Positions 36,511 through 48,595 of a DNA stretch of 64,000 bases are shown here, one piece after another. The number at the start of each line of letters is the position of its first letter. Position 1 is the first letter of the stretch. The notes beneath the pieces are model-generated. The model searched no databases and was not told the origin of the DNA. It was given only the letters and a program-made list of their open reading frames with translations. The translations under genes were made by a program, and so were the position numbers. The stretch is from Dictyophora rubrovolvata. Its lineage: Eukaryota; Basidiomycota; Agaricomycetes; Phallales; Phallaceae. The stretch covers positions 1,426,001 to 1,490,000 of the forward strand of contig CP114120.1 in assembly GCA_029959195.1 (NCBI GenBank), written 5' to 3'.

Positions 36511-38115
36511 ATGTCCCAGCAACGACCGAGTTTTCCGCATCAATTAAAGCTAACCGATTCCCAGCTTCCATTCTCTAGGCCACCCACTCCTCATGATATA
36601 CCTCTTAAAGTTGGTTTCTATGGTTTGGGCAACATGGGCTATTTAATGGCCCGAAACTTGGCAAACCATCAGCGACCTGACTTGCTACCTGTTTTCGTTT
36701 ACAACCGCACGGTATCAAAGTCTCAGGAGCTGGCAAGTGAGCTCGGTCCCAAAAAGATTATAATCGCAGAGAGTCCTGAGCAATTGGTCCATGAATGCGA
36801 CGTTATCATTACGTCTCTTTCGAATGATACCGTTATTAAAGAGGTGTATCAACAGTTCGCCACCGCTCTCCGAGTAAAGAAGGTTTTCTTCTGAATTGTA
36901 CCTTAGACTCAATCTTCATAGGATTTCAGCTTTCACCGCCGGAAGATTTTTGTAGAGACCTCAACGGTTATTATCTTTTCTACATTGCTTTTCGTTTTTT
37001 GAACCGTTACTTTGCAGATTTACCCCTCGACGGCAGGTGATTTGAATAGACATTTTGTGTGTGGCTCTCTGTTCTACATGTTACAGGTGAATTGGACGAC
37101 ATAATCTCAGGACCCCACACAAGTTTTATTACTTCACCCGTATTTGGTGTGGAAATCTTCTTTTCTCTTGTTTTGAAATCTTTTGTTGAATGCTATATTC
37201 AGGTGCTCCACCTGCCGCGGACAAAGCTCAGCTAGTGATTATCATGTCAGGTGAAGTCAGAGCTAAGCGTGAAGTTGCCTATCTTTTGGTCCCCGCAGTT
37301 GGTAGAAAGGTAATTGACGTAGGGACCAACGTGGAGAAAGGTTATTTTTTTTTCTCTGCTTTCGTTTGTGTCGCCTGAGATTTGCAACAGCCCCCAAACT
37401 CAAACTCATTGGTAATTCCCTTATCGTGGGCTCCATTGAAATCATGGGCGAAGCAATGACGTTGGCTTCGAAGTCTGGTGTAGGAGCAGATAATGTACGC
37501 ACCGTCGTCTAAAAGTTAGTGACAACGACTTAACTGAGCTTGATCAGGTAGCAAACTTAATCAAAGGCAACGACATACTTCTGCTTGTATTGTTCCAGTC
37601 ATTTTCTGATAAATCGTTTTTGACAGATTTACTTCCCTCTCCTTCGTGAGCAACACAAACTATGTGATTACGAGAAAAGAAGTAATTTTAATAAAAAAAA
37701 TAGCTGGTTGCTTTATAGCGATAAAATTTTGCATGACAAATTCGACGGATCAGGGGGCTTTACTTTGGAAGGTGGTATCAAAGACACACGGTAAATTCCC
37801 AAGGACTTATTAATTCCATTTTCAATAACATTATACCAGTCATATACGTTCTCTCGCCGCGGATTACAACTCACCCATGCCGGTCATCGATATTGCCCAT
37901 CAACACATGTTGACTGCCAGAGCAGTCCATCAGGCCCAGCCTGGAGAAAATGCTAAACATCAAACGTTGGACTGGAGTTCCGTTGTGGCGGGAAGTAGGT
38001 TAGCTGCTGGTTTAGATCCTTTTGATCTCCACAAAGTACGTGTTGTTGATATGATGATTTAAATTTATTATTTTAACTTTGTTACTAGGGTGAACACAGG
38101 CCAGAACCTGTTTAG
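36511..38115 (+). CDS. Beta-hydroxyacid dehydrogenase (3-hydroxyisobutyrate / 6-phosphogluconate dehydrogenase-like)
   Basis: Eleven exons sum to 359 codons in frame: 36511-36873, 36922-36966, 37018-37036, 37087-37146, 37203-37340, 37391-37494, 37548-37566, 37627-37645, 37704-37790, 37840-38035 and 38089-38115. The Rossmann motif is GFYGLGNMGYLMARNL. The middle reads VYNRTVSK, then FVETSTIYPSTAGELDD and ITSPVFGAPPAADKAQLV. The C-terminal helical domain includes KLIGNSLIVGSIEIMGEAMT and EGGIKDTRH, then NSPMPVIDIAHQHM. These fit an NAD(P)-dependent beta-hydroxyacid dehydrogenase; the substrate is not clear. Three exons are only 19 nt long. The intron between the last two of these starts with GC. 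The start is the ATG at 36511; the ORF's earlier GTG is in the promoter. Lysine of the catalytic motif is likely in the GNSLI helix region, but its identity should be checked. Confidence 0.88.
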
Positions 38116-38518
38116 TTTTCTGAATTATCAATCTTAATGTAGAATTAAATTGTCAAACCCAAATACGAATCGTGTGCTATTATGATTATTATGACACATC
38201 ACGCAATCCTTGGTGCCAGGTGCTTTCAGGGTACCACGATTCACGTGCATTGATCTCATAATCGTCCGAGGCTTATTGTTAACACTAACCTTCATTATGC
38301 CTTACATCGACAATGCGGTTTTGCTCGCAAGTCAATATCGCATTCTGTTCTTTATCTATTATGGTATGAACAAGTTCTAAATCAGACAAAAAAGTATCAG
38401 ATCTAAGATCTATCAACAGCAAGCAGAGATGAGAACGGTGAAATGTGGTGTCCAGTAAAGGCCTTAAAGTTTGTTGCATGTTACTGATTTATGACGGCTA
38501 CTATGTAGGATTGCAGGG

Positions 38519-39039
38519 ATGTAGAAACTTTCGTTAAAGAAACCTTCGAAAAAACGCACATAATGGGGCTAGTTTTTTACGTTGGTAACAAATCTGAGTG
38601 AGCATGGGTCCCAGTGGCAAATTTTCAGTAGTATCGACTTGCTTGCTGCCATAGCTGGAAACGTAAACAGAACAGGTACCGACGCCTGTTCAATATCCAA
38701 AGAATTCCAACAATTGTTCAAATGACAAATGTATGTTCTTGACCATGTCCATTTTGATTGGTTAATGAGTCAGCGTTATAGACAATAGAAACGTTCAGAA
38801 TCCAGGAGGAGGATATATTGCATCCCGACTATCTCCAAGCTATAATTGATAAATCAGGACCTCCCATGATGTCATGGCCTATGTCAAGGCCAGAGCCCGA
38901 CATGAAACAGGCCCCTGGAGAGGAACAAAAGCCTTTGGTAATTCCGTACCATGAGATAGCGTATGATGCCAAGGCTATCAAGCTGGAGCCTTCCGCTGCC
39001 CCTGAGGGTTCTAAGGAGGGAGAGCAATCGGTTCAGTAG
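38519..39039 (+). CDS. Unresolved coding segments, family unknown
   Basis: Three pieces look coding on the + strand: DVETFVKETFEKTHIMGLVF (about 38519-38599), SIDLLAAIAGNVNRTGTDAC (about 38631-38725) and a last piece from 38789 (HPDYLQAIIDKSGPPMMSWP, then PLVIPYHEIAYDAKAIKLEP) to TAG at 39039. The first two could be joined by a 31-nt GTGAGC..CAG segment, which is very short for an intron. The second to third junction is not resolved, because a TGA follows FQQLFK. It may be a small or decayed gene. Upstream coding between 38285 and 38518 is possible on either strand. I do not recognise it. Confidence 0.3.
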
Positions 39040-40816
39040 GACTGACGCGTTATCGCGCCGTTTTATTATTATTATCTTCTACATATGGAGTAGGTATCTT
39101 GATGACTGTTTTGACAAGCTATTTTTGCAAATGTGTTACCCAAAGTCCGCGCTCCGTGCGCAGGCCTTCTTTGTCTGCGTTGCCAGAGTCAGCTAGCTAT
39201 GCACGAGGCCGGTTGTTAGTCCTTTTTCCATCCCTATTCTCTGACGAGAAGGGTAGAGTAAGATCTTCGGCCGAGTTTGAATTGCTGGTGTGTCGCAATA
39301 ATGGCACATCGTCAATAGCGTGATTACTGTACATGAACAGGCCGTCAACAGCCAGCTGACAGGACAAGACAAGTGAAAATATGAACGAACCTTTTCATCA
39401 ATGCACGTGGATCAGATTCAAGGTATTCTATAATGAATTGACCGCAGGCTAGCGTTGTCACCTAAAATTGTTTTTTAAACGATAAGCAGGCAATTCAATG
39501 CATCTACACCTTACCACAACAAGAATGAGGCTTTGTAAAGTGAACATGTGTCAGACTGTTTTTCTGTTTCCAATGCTCACCCGACATGAAATGTCATTGC
39601 TAAAAGCATATACATCCTGTCAAGAAGATAAATTGAATGAAATGGAAACACATGTAAAAATAATCAATTCACAGCCTGATTAATGTTACGAGCCAGTATA
39701 TGCCAGCACGACGAGCTGCATTGGCCGACCGCGAGCGACCGGGTGATAGAGCATTTGCCTTAGGTGATAATATGTACGAAAGATATCTAAAAGGTGTTCA
39801 GTCGCGGTTTAGGCAAGTTATGCGAAGTTATAGTAAAAACGAACTTCTCGAGGGAACACAGCCCTATGGTGATGAGTGAGGCAATAATGAAATTGAAGGT
39901 GGATGATAAACGGAGGAAGTCGAACAGAACATGTTCACCATGATAATCGAAATGCAGGACATCTCTCCATCCGTCCATGTCCATGTCGAAGAGCCAAGTT
40001 TGAACGCCGTTGAAACGCTGTCACGGTGACGCCCAGTCTCGCTGGGTTACTACCGGACGCTTAGCATGCCACATATAATAGCCGATGTCGACACGAGTTT
40101 CAGCTATACATGAACTGATTTCAGTCTTCTATTGCGGCTCTACATATAAAAAACCATCTCATGTATTCAACAATTTCAAGCCCACGTTGTACGGCCCACC
40201 GTCTTTCCGACTCATTCATTCGTGCGGATTCACTCGATTCAGGCTTTAAATTCGCTGCCGAATCGTTTTGATAGGCTACCAAAAAAAATCAATATAACCA
40301 ACATTAATACGTAATTCATTATGCCGCAATGTGCGTGGTTCAACGGAGGCCGAATGGGTCAATCGGGAATCGGGAATCAGGAATTGGGATCGACTCGACT
40401 CGTGAAGCTCTGAGACTTCTGATCAGAGCATTCATGAAACAGCACGAAAGGAAGAAAATGCAAGTACGCAAGTGTCTCGCGAGTGCGTAACGGACAAGGA
40501 TGTGTTACGTCATGGACCAGAAATGCAATGCAATCAGTTTTTAAAGTTGCAATTGTTCCTTATAAGTAAGTGCTTTAAAAATGCCGACGTTTTCAAAGAA
40601 TTCTTTTTTTTTTTTTGGATGTCCGCCACGTTTCATGTTCGCTTGATTGTATTGCAAGCTGATATCGGCGCTATTCAAATGGACTAAGTTTAAAAAAATG
40701 TCTTTTTATTTTATAGCTTTTCGCGCTTCAGACCAGTTCATTACTATATCTCCCCGCTTCTCTCCTTTCCCTTCCCTCCTTTGTTGTACGTCCTCGAAAA
40801 GCCCCCCGCGACTGCC
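39040..40816. other. Long intergenic region
   Basis: No gene is supported in nearly 1.8 kb. Short tandem sequence occurs at about 40360-40400 (GGGAATC/GGAATT and GACTC repeats) and T/A homopolymers near 40605. It includes the promoter of the 7TM gene starting at 40817. Confidence 0.5.
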
Positions 40817-42208
40817 ATGTTCTCTCTAGACAAGACAAGTTTGGTTTCCTTGTTTGTGGAGTCCTTGTTATGGGGTTGGTGTCTCTTTTTTTTTAACAAG
40901 TTTTCCTCCCTTTGTGATATGCTCGCTTCTTAGGTCTTTTCGCCGGTCTATATATGATTACGCTCTACCTGCTTGTGCAGAAGAGATCTAACCTCTCAAA
41001 AAATACTCCGTACATTATATTCGTTACAATCATGTTCATCCTTTGCACCACCGTAAGATTCAAGTTTTTCCGAGGAAAAATTACTTCTCCTAAGGTTTTG
41101 TAGCACGCTATTCTGAGTTTTGATCGTTTAAGCAAAGCATTCGTTAATGCTGAGCACGCTGCTGCATACCTTGCTAATATGACAGACACTTTGTTTCGTT
41201 TGAAATATGGTTTCCTCTTCGTTGAAATGGTCCTATGCGACGTTTTGATCGTGAGTCCATACTTTTTCTTCATGAGACGGGTGTGGACGGTGAACTGAAT
41301 TGTTCTCACCTTGATAGGTCTCTAGGTGCTTCCTTTTGTGGGATAAAAATTACTTCATAATTGTTCTCCCAACTTTGCTGTCACTGGGTACCCTAGGTTA
41401 GTTTCAACTACACTAGACATTCAGCATTCCTAATAAGCTGCATAGTCTCGGCTGCAGGCGCGTTACATGCCATGACCGTAATTTCGGGTACTGGAGCTAC
41501 TAGTAGCCCTCAGGTCAATGCCTGGATGACTGCGAGTTATTCCTTGGCATTCGTTACGAAAGTGGCTTGCCTTTGTAAGGATTCCGCTCCACAGATTTGA
41601 AACTCGACTAAATTTTTTTTTAGGCCTAGTCGTATTCCGTGTTCGACAAATTCACACTTCGATTACCGCTAATGTTAACCGCCACGTCAAAGTCTACACT
41701 GTTTTACTTGTGTTGGTTGAATCAGGGTTTTTATCACTCATTGCCACTTTGATCCTTCTTCCCACCGTTGCTGTTCAAGATAACGCGCATTATGTCATGT
41801 GTGATGCCGTGAGTTTTTTTTTTTTTATCTATGCACTTTGCCGATATTAACGAATATATTGACAGTCCTCACCTGTCGCTGTGAGTATTTTTGTTTCTTT
41901 AAGTGTGAAAACCACCTCAAACGGGTATGGATTTCAAGGGCCTCACTGTGGGGTGTATAATATGCGGAATGACCGCCAACCTGTCGAACGCGACTCAGAA
42001 TTCCACTATTTCTTCTCGTGCCGCTGGTATTCATCGATTTAGCATAGCACCCAACGCCCTTCCTCAATGCCCCAAAAAGATCGCAACCAACTGGAATGAA
42101 TACGATCAAGATGACGAAGCCGGTATTCCGTCTCCCGCTCTTTCGAACTCTCCTACTATGCGAGGGCTAAAGGGTACTATCCCGCTGCCCCCTCCCGTCG
42201 CTTTATAG
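40817..42208 (+). CDS. Seven-transmembrane protein of an agaricomycete family
   Basis: Spliced exons start at MFSLDKTSLVSLFVESLLWG and proceed through GLFAGLYMITLYLLVQKRSN and PYIIFVTIMFILCTTHAILS. Next are FRLKYGFLFVEMVLCDVLI and VSRCFLLWDKNYFIIVLPTL, then SYSLAFVTKVACLC and VYTVLLVLVESGFLSLIATL. A cytoplasmic tail ends PLPPPVAL. The pattern of seven hydrophobic segments matches a mushroom-expanded 7TM family that I know only as uncharacterised. The segments are spread over about eight exons with 50-70 nt introns. A receptor-like role is possible but unproven. No signature for a known ligand class is visible. Confidence 0.8.
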
Positions 42209-42748
42209 TTATCATTATCGGCTCTTAATTCGAAATGTAGACCTTGTAACATTCGAAGATTCCGAAAATGAAGAAGTCCTTCGTTCGCATTATATTAAAC
42301 TCGTGGAAAGAAGGCTGCCCTAATAGCGTTCAAGCGTTGGAATGAAGTGCAGAGGTAAATTGTAATCTAGTATTCTATTCATTCGCGTTTGCGAATAGTT
42401 TCGGAGCCTAGCTCTTCGTAAAGAAATAGCATAAACGGTTACAATGAGTAATGTAGAGTCCCCTTTCCGCATATGATAAATACAACATAATATGTATGGG
42501 CTTGCTCGCATGTAGAACAACACAGTGAAGAACGCATAATAATATTTCTGCAGACAACACCAAAGCTAAAAAAAACCTAGAAGACGGAACCGAGATCGCA
42601 GGCTCCGAAAACCATTTCCATTTTTTTCAACAATGGTCATAGCTTTTACCCTAGTCGCTATTCTCGTTCATAGCATACAAAAACTAAAATGCAACCTAGC
42701 TGTCTCCGGGGACTCCTGGCTTCAACGAGGACGAACCGCCACAAAATA
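42209..42748. other. Convergent intergenic region
   Basis: It separates the ends of the 7TM gene (+) and VPS45 (-). It is AT-rich and no gene is supported. Confidence 0.5.
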
Positions 42749-45283
42749 TCACTGAAGTCCAATACGGTCAACACCTTGCTTTACTTTCCCAAATAAGTTT
42801 CTGACGCCATCGCGGATTCCTTCTGTTTGCATGCTTGCACCACCTTCGCTAGCGCTCCGATATACACCAGGCGAAGAACCGCCAAGATTGACATTTAAAG
42901 TTCCAAGGGTAAGATTAATGCCCGGAGGATTAGTTCCAGGTATCTCAACTGGGGGAGAATAAACTGAGGAGGGAAATTGCGCAGCAGCCGACGCAATCAT
43001 TTCAAGAAAACTAATAATTGTTAATTGTTAATGGACAACGGACGAATGTCACAGCTTAGAAAAGAAGCTTACCTTGAAGAGTTATGTATACAAGTTCCCC
43101 CTAAGAGAATACGTGTCCCTGTTGCAGGGGCCGGTGTGCTTCGAGGGGAAGTGGTTGATGAACCCGGATCTTGATTGAGCATCGCGGCTGTTCGCGCTTC
43201 CTCATAAGTTGCACCGCCAATGATAAAAACAATTACGTCTTGAGGTCTGACAGAATTGGGGTGGCTTTCTATTTCAAATAATAACGGCTGAACGTCGCAC
43301 CCTCACCTCTGCAATCCCGAGTTTGGACCAACACCTGATTGTCCCTCAATAAACGGATAACTAGTATCCTTTAGTCGACCTCGAATCAAATTGTCTAACG
43401 TTTGCGACAGGTGTGGCGCGTGCTGAGTATAAACATTTTCTACGCCCTGACAACATTATCGATATCATTAGAAGAGCGACAGCAGCAATCAAATTTTACC
43501 TTTAAGCCTTTGAGAGCGCTACGACCTTTCGCGAGTAACGTCTCATTGGAAAATAAATCATCTTGTCTTTGATCCGCGCCACATAAATTTAGGACTGCAT
43601 ATACTAACTAATTTATAAATTCATTGAAGTTTATGTAAATCGAGTTTCGAGGATAGGATAACGCACTTTAGCTTCATCACGGCTAAGGCCTTGTTCGACC
43701 AATAGATTGAATAACATAGAAATGTTATTTGCGGCGCTTTTTTGGTACCTTAATGCATATAATATTACTAGTCGTAACTTGTTCGCGGCGGGTATCGATG
43801 AATTAGTCAATAAATTTTGTACACTCTTTAAAAACAATCGTGAGCATTAATCGGAGTTGAATAAAATTTCGTCCTAACCTTCAGATCAGCGCCCGCAGCG
43901 GTTGCCAGGCCCTGTTCAACCTCGCCAATGTCTAGGAGATGATCTCGCTGAACTAGCCTGCTTAATTCACCAACCAACGCCACATGTTTGCTAACGTTTC
44001 CCCCCAGTTTCCGGAACTCGGGATAGTCCTCGACAAAGCGTTTCATGTCGGCAATCGAGTTGATAGCAGATGGCGATATCGATTTAGATTGATAGGATTG
44101 AACATATGATTTTAAAGACGTGCCAAGGTCACCAAAAGTACTTAGATGATTTGACGCAAAGAAAGGGTCTGACTGCAATGACAGTGTTATCTCCTAATAT
44201 AATGTAATATTTAAAAATTATATCTTAGTAAGGGGGAACATTTTAGAACATACCTTTAGTTCAGGTTGAATATCAGGAACAAGGGTCAAATCAACGCGCC
44301 CATTCTGGATACCCAGAAGTTCATGAACCATGGCTTGATAAGTCCATTGGGACAGCAAAGGTGTTACTGGATCATTGCGCCGGTCCAAAATTAAGAGCAG
44401 GGGAGGAACTTGAGCAGAACGGAATTCAAATAGGGAGGATTCCGTCTGGATTCGGTTCTAAAACGCCGTTATCTATGGGTGTTTCGGGGGACACAAGGAT
44501 AGGACGTACAAGGACCTCGGCTCCCAGTCTCTTGGCTAAAGAGCTCATTCGTTCGTATCGTATGAGCGGTTTTTTTCTAATACTTAGTAAAAGTGATATG
44601 ATCCCTTGAACAGAACGTCCGAGAGCGGCCTCATTCCAAGAATTAGGAGAAGAACCCCAAAGAGGTTGCGAAGAAGATGGGAAATGGTTCAACGAGAACA
44701 ACGACGGCAGAAAGGGCGCATAATCGGCAAAATATTCCTAAGAGAAGAAGAAGAAACAGATGGTGAATTAGGAACTTCATTGGTTACAATAGAAATGAAC
44801 CTGTATCTCCTGAACAACTTCGTATTCATCTACTTCTGCTAGCCTTTCGATCGCAACTTTTGTGAGAATATTGCTGAAATCTAAACGCAGTGAGTATGAA
44901 CTCGATAAAATTCAAAATAGGCAACAATTCACCAACTGACAGAGATAGTACTCCCCGTATCTGGGTTCTTTGAGTTCTTCCGCTAGAGCCTCTAAACTCT
45001 CGGGAACAGGCCGTAAAAAACATATGCATTTCATATGAGCCATGCGGTCACGTTTCTTGTTATCAATGCGATCTGTCAAGTAGATTTGATGCGACAATAA
45101 TATCGATTGTGTGGTGGAAAGCGACACAATAGGTGTCTTTGAAGAAGCTCTTAGACATTTTTGATATTTATACAGGAATGAAAAGCAACACACTGTATAC
45201 CCATCTAGAAGAAGAACTTTGATCCCAGGTGGTTCCGACGCCATCTTCGTGATATATGTCTCAACAGCTTTCATGACATCCAT
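42749..45283 (-). CDS. VPS45: Vacuolar protein sorting protein 45 (Sec1/Munc18 family)
   Basis: Start [20 protein letters not shown] at 45283. Conserved Vps45 blocks follow: [54 protein letters not shown] and [13 protein letters not shown]. Then come [59 protein letters not shown] and [15 protein letters not shown]. The C terminus ([15 protein letters not shown]) ends at 42749. Vps45 binds endosomal/Golgi SNAREs (Tlg2/Pep12-type) and controls vesicle fusion to the endosome. The gene has many short introns; the first joins GYT to TPIVSL. The order of all blocks is correct, and nothing essential seems lost, although I did not resolve every junction between 43060 and 43630. Confidence 0.93.
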
Positions 45284-45809
45284 TATGTGCGAGAGTCACT
45301 TGTTTAAGGAAAAATGAACCGAACCACAAGAAGCGATTCGGGAAGAAAACTGACGTCGTGGGAATAGTTACGTGAGCACGACACCCTGCAACTTACTCAG
45401 CACTAGAGTTAATGACTGGATCTCCGCATGTGTTATCTTTCTCCCGTGTAGCCTAATGTCATTGATCGCAATCAATAAAGGTTACTATTTCAACATGTCG
45501 TCGTATAGTAGCTTGTCGTACGCGCACGTTTATTTTGACGCCGGAAATAGGCTACACTTGGCGCAGATTCAAGTTGCTCGGAGCTCCGAGTGCTAGAAGC
45601 TCATCACTCGTAATTCGTGAACAGCGCCTCAGTGAGTATTAATGTATTCAGAAGCCGGACTCGTATACGCGAATTACAACACGTACCTGGCGAAGCAACT
45701 CGTGCAGAATCCGTGAGTTTATTATAAATGATCTTGTTTTTTTTGGCACGTATATAATCAGCTCAGTTTTTTTTTCCGTTTGGCTGCCATTTACTTTCAA
45801 CCATCCTCT
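45284..45809. other. Divergent intergenic region between VPS45 and a 7TM gene
   Basis: About 525 bp. No gene is supported; short ORFs lack domains. Confidence 0.5.
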
Positions 45810-47439
45810 ATGACGGATCATTCGAAAGAAAGCGCCGCTGAAGAGCAAATAGAGCTGTACGTCCTTTTCCCTCGTAAAGGAGCGATGTAAAATGAGCTGC
45901 GGTGTTTAGTATGACCGCGTTGTTTGTACATATATCCGTTTGTGGTCCGTGCTATACTTTGCTTTTCGTCTTTTGAAACTATTAACAAACATGTCCGCCA
46001 TATAGTTCTGTTCTTATACGACTATATCTTGAACCTTGCTGAAGAAGTGGAGTTGTTCTGGCATTCTACGTTTCATTTGAATACAATCCTTTACTTCATA
46101 TGCCGTTATTTGCCGTTTTCCAGCTTAATATTTGATTTGGCCACTGTAGAGGTTGGACTCGGGAAACGCTCTAGCATGGTAACGTATGCAAGTGTTTTCA
46201 CAGCATTTGATTCTAATTACACAGTCTCAGTATGTTGTTCGTGCAAGTTGATGCTGCCATTCACATCTTAAGGCCCCTTCTCAGAGTCTGTAATCGTTTC
46301 AGATATCTCATCGATGTCCTCCAGATAATGGACAATCTCGCTGTTAATGGTGGGCCAGGATGCCATCATACATAGAACCATTGGCTTACACAGTCAACTC
46401 TTTCTTAGCTCTCCTCGTTATTCAAACATCTGCTTTATATAACCATGATCGAAAACTAGCTGCTGTGCTCGCTTTGTTCGGAATTTCTGTGACGATGGTT
46501 AGCAGCGTAAGACAGGGAATCAAGTGAATTAAGATAATAACGACGTAGAAGACCTCTAGCTTCATTTTTTCTTGCAGTCCTGTTCTTATGACCCCCCGGA
46601 TGACCGTCCAGCGTAAGTTTGCGTTCTATAGATAAAGCTGAGCTTCTTCACAAAGCGACTTTTACCAATAGCGGTGAATTGTCTCTTATCTCAGTCTTCG
46701 ACCATTGGACAGAGACTTATGACCCCCCCAAGTTCAAATCGTCATCCTATTCTTTCAAACTGTCTTTCCTGTCGTTATCCTTGTTTCAAGTTTATGGAAA
46801 GTGATAATCATGGCAGGATTGAGACATAAATTCAACCCAAGGTCACGAGGTGGAAAATTAACTTCTGTAATCATATTCCAAAGTACGTTTCCTAGATTCA
46901 GACTGGGTTAAATGGATTCTCAAGCACGTTCAAGCTTTTTGTTTAGCGTAAGTTCAACGAACAATATGCAGCATTTTATAATAACAGAATACAGTGGTTT
47001 TTGTGTTTGTCGCATCTTCAATGCAATTTGGTACTTTGTAAGTTTTTGATTGTGTCTAATATTGCGTCTGTTAACTCCTTCGGCAGCTTGCGCCAGTAAG
47101 CATTCCCATGTACTTCAGGAGTCCCCTCACAATCCGTTCCCAGACGAGTGTAAATCTCAGTGTAACACCGTTCTTACTGCCGTAGGGTGTCTATTCACAC
47201 CACTTTATTGTCTGCTGACCGAAACACTAGGTTGGGGGGTATCTGCATCATACGCTTTCTCCTATCTTTGAAAAAAGTCGGTGGTGATAGCAACGTTGAT
47301 TCAACGGATACAGTGACTACCCTCCTCTCCACTGTAATAGTGCCGATAGCTCCCGATTGTTTCAGCGCTGAGCTGCATCCAGTGTCCAATTCCCGATCAT
47401 ATACCTTTATGATTCCGATGAAAAATCTTGGACGGCCAT
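45810..47439 (+). CDS. DUF6533-like seven-transmembrane protein (structure partly resolved)
   Basis: The start MTDHSKESAAEEQIEL at 45810 can be spliced to MTALFVHISVF and then LFLYDYILNLAEEVELFWHS and TILYFICRYLPFSSLIFDLA. This is the typical DUF6533 opening (YDYhLThxxEhxLhW..., hhYhhxRYh) found in mushroom 7TM proteins. Later hydrophobic segments include FLALLVIQTSALYNHDRKLA and VLALFGISVTMVSS, then KLTSVIIFQ and VVFVFVASSMQFGTL. Several junctions between 46150 and 46400 and after 46800 remain uncertain. The end is only estimated; it may be near 47100. Stops near some junctions leave open that the gene is damaged. It is separated from the other 7TM gene by VPS45. Confidence 0.45.
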
Positions 47440-47644
47440 AAATATTTTTTATTCTGGCTTTTTTACTCCTTTCCAAAGGAATTCTGTATTCTTAGCGAAG
47501 TGCTGTTTCTATCTTCAATATCTTGTGTTTTCCGTTGTTATTATCATAAAGAATATAATAATAATCATTTGCCTTGGCCCTTAAATTGATTCATAAGAGG
47601 TCCGGGTATAAACGCTCCCATCGTTGGGACACCTGATTCCAGCT

Positions 47645-48504
47645 TTATTCATCTTCTGACCCGGATCCCGACCCGTAACCCCCGCCCTCTTCCTCGTCTT
47701 GTAAAATTGGCTTAGCAGGAACAATCGAGATGCATTGAGAGAAATACTAACCATAATCCTCTGCAATGTCTGCTTGAGATATTGAAGACTGAGCTTCAGC
47801 CTTCCTAATTGCATTCAAAGGTTGTTGGTTTGCGTCATTTGATTTCAGCGATAATAAGTCTTTGACAGAGAATCCGCTTTTATCTTTGATCCTTGTTAGT
47901 TTGTGTCAAATCGCCATAAACTTGCATTTGTCAAGAGTATCGCCTACTTAGTGTCCGCTCCTGCTTCTAGTAAGCTCTCCACGATGGTGTTTCGAATGTC
48001 AGATTCAAGTTTAAGACTCTTTATGACACTGAGGAGCGGTGTATCACCGTCGAGCCGATTTTGCAGGTCAACGTCGCAATTATCGTATGATAAGATGTGT
48101 TCTAGCACCTCCGTCGATCCATATTGACATCTATAGCTAGTACATCAGACAAAAAAGGAATAACTTGGCACGTTGCACGCACGCATAATGTAAAGCTGGG
48201 CGATCAATTATGATGAGACCCATGTCATAATCTGCAGAATGAGACAAATTGGCAGACCAGTATTTCCCAGCCTACGAGAGATAAGGTTAATACAGATAGC
48301 AATCGGCAGACAAGAAAATAATACGTGCCCGTCCTGAAAGTTAATATCAAATTGGCTGGGTTTATCGAAAACATCTAGCAATAAATCGACATTGTCGTCT
48401 CGAGCAGCTGCCAAAAGCAGCTCATCTACGAGCGGATAAGTTCATCGAATAATAAGATACGACAACAAACACTAACTTTGAGATGCACCCTGTTCTTGGC
48501 TCAT
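47645..48504 (-). CDS. Small ankyrin-repeat protein, Yar1-like
   Basis: Start MSQEQGASQ at 48504. Spliced sequence continues ELLLAAARDDNVDLLLDVFD, then FDINFQDG and LGNTALHYACQYGSTEVLEH. Next are CDVDLQNRLDGDTPLLSVIK and DIRNTIVESLLEAGADTK. The last part reads IKDKSGFSVKDLLSLKSND and ends in an acidic, Gly/Ser-rich tail (YGSGSGSEDE). The repeats are ankyrin repeats (TALHYA, TPLLSV). The size (about 200 residues), N-terminal AAARDD helix and acidic end fit Yar1, the chaperone of ribosomal protein uS3, but other small ankyrin proteins cannot be ruled out. Its ATG is only 91 bp from that of the divergent phosphodiesterase gene. Confidence 0.75.
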
Positions 48505-48595
48505 CGAAAATCAGCGGGAGGAAGCGATCGTTCGTTATCGTATGACAAAGCTCGGCTGTTTCCGGTTGTAGACTGCTCTGCGTCCGAATTGAATC

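Noticed and set aside
39680-40090. GC-richer stretch checked for a tRNA or small RNA
   Set aside because: No cloverleaf or conserved promoter boxes could be found by eye.
40965-41309. 114-codon minus-strand ORF
   Set aside because: It is antisense to two exons and an intron of the 7TM gene, whose spliced reading is clearly the real one.
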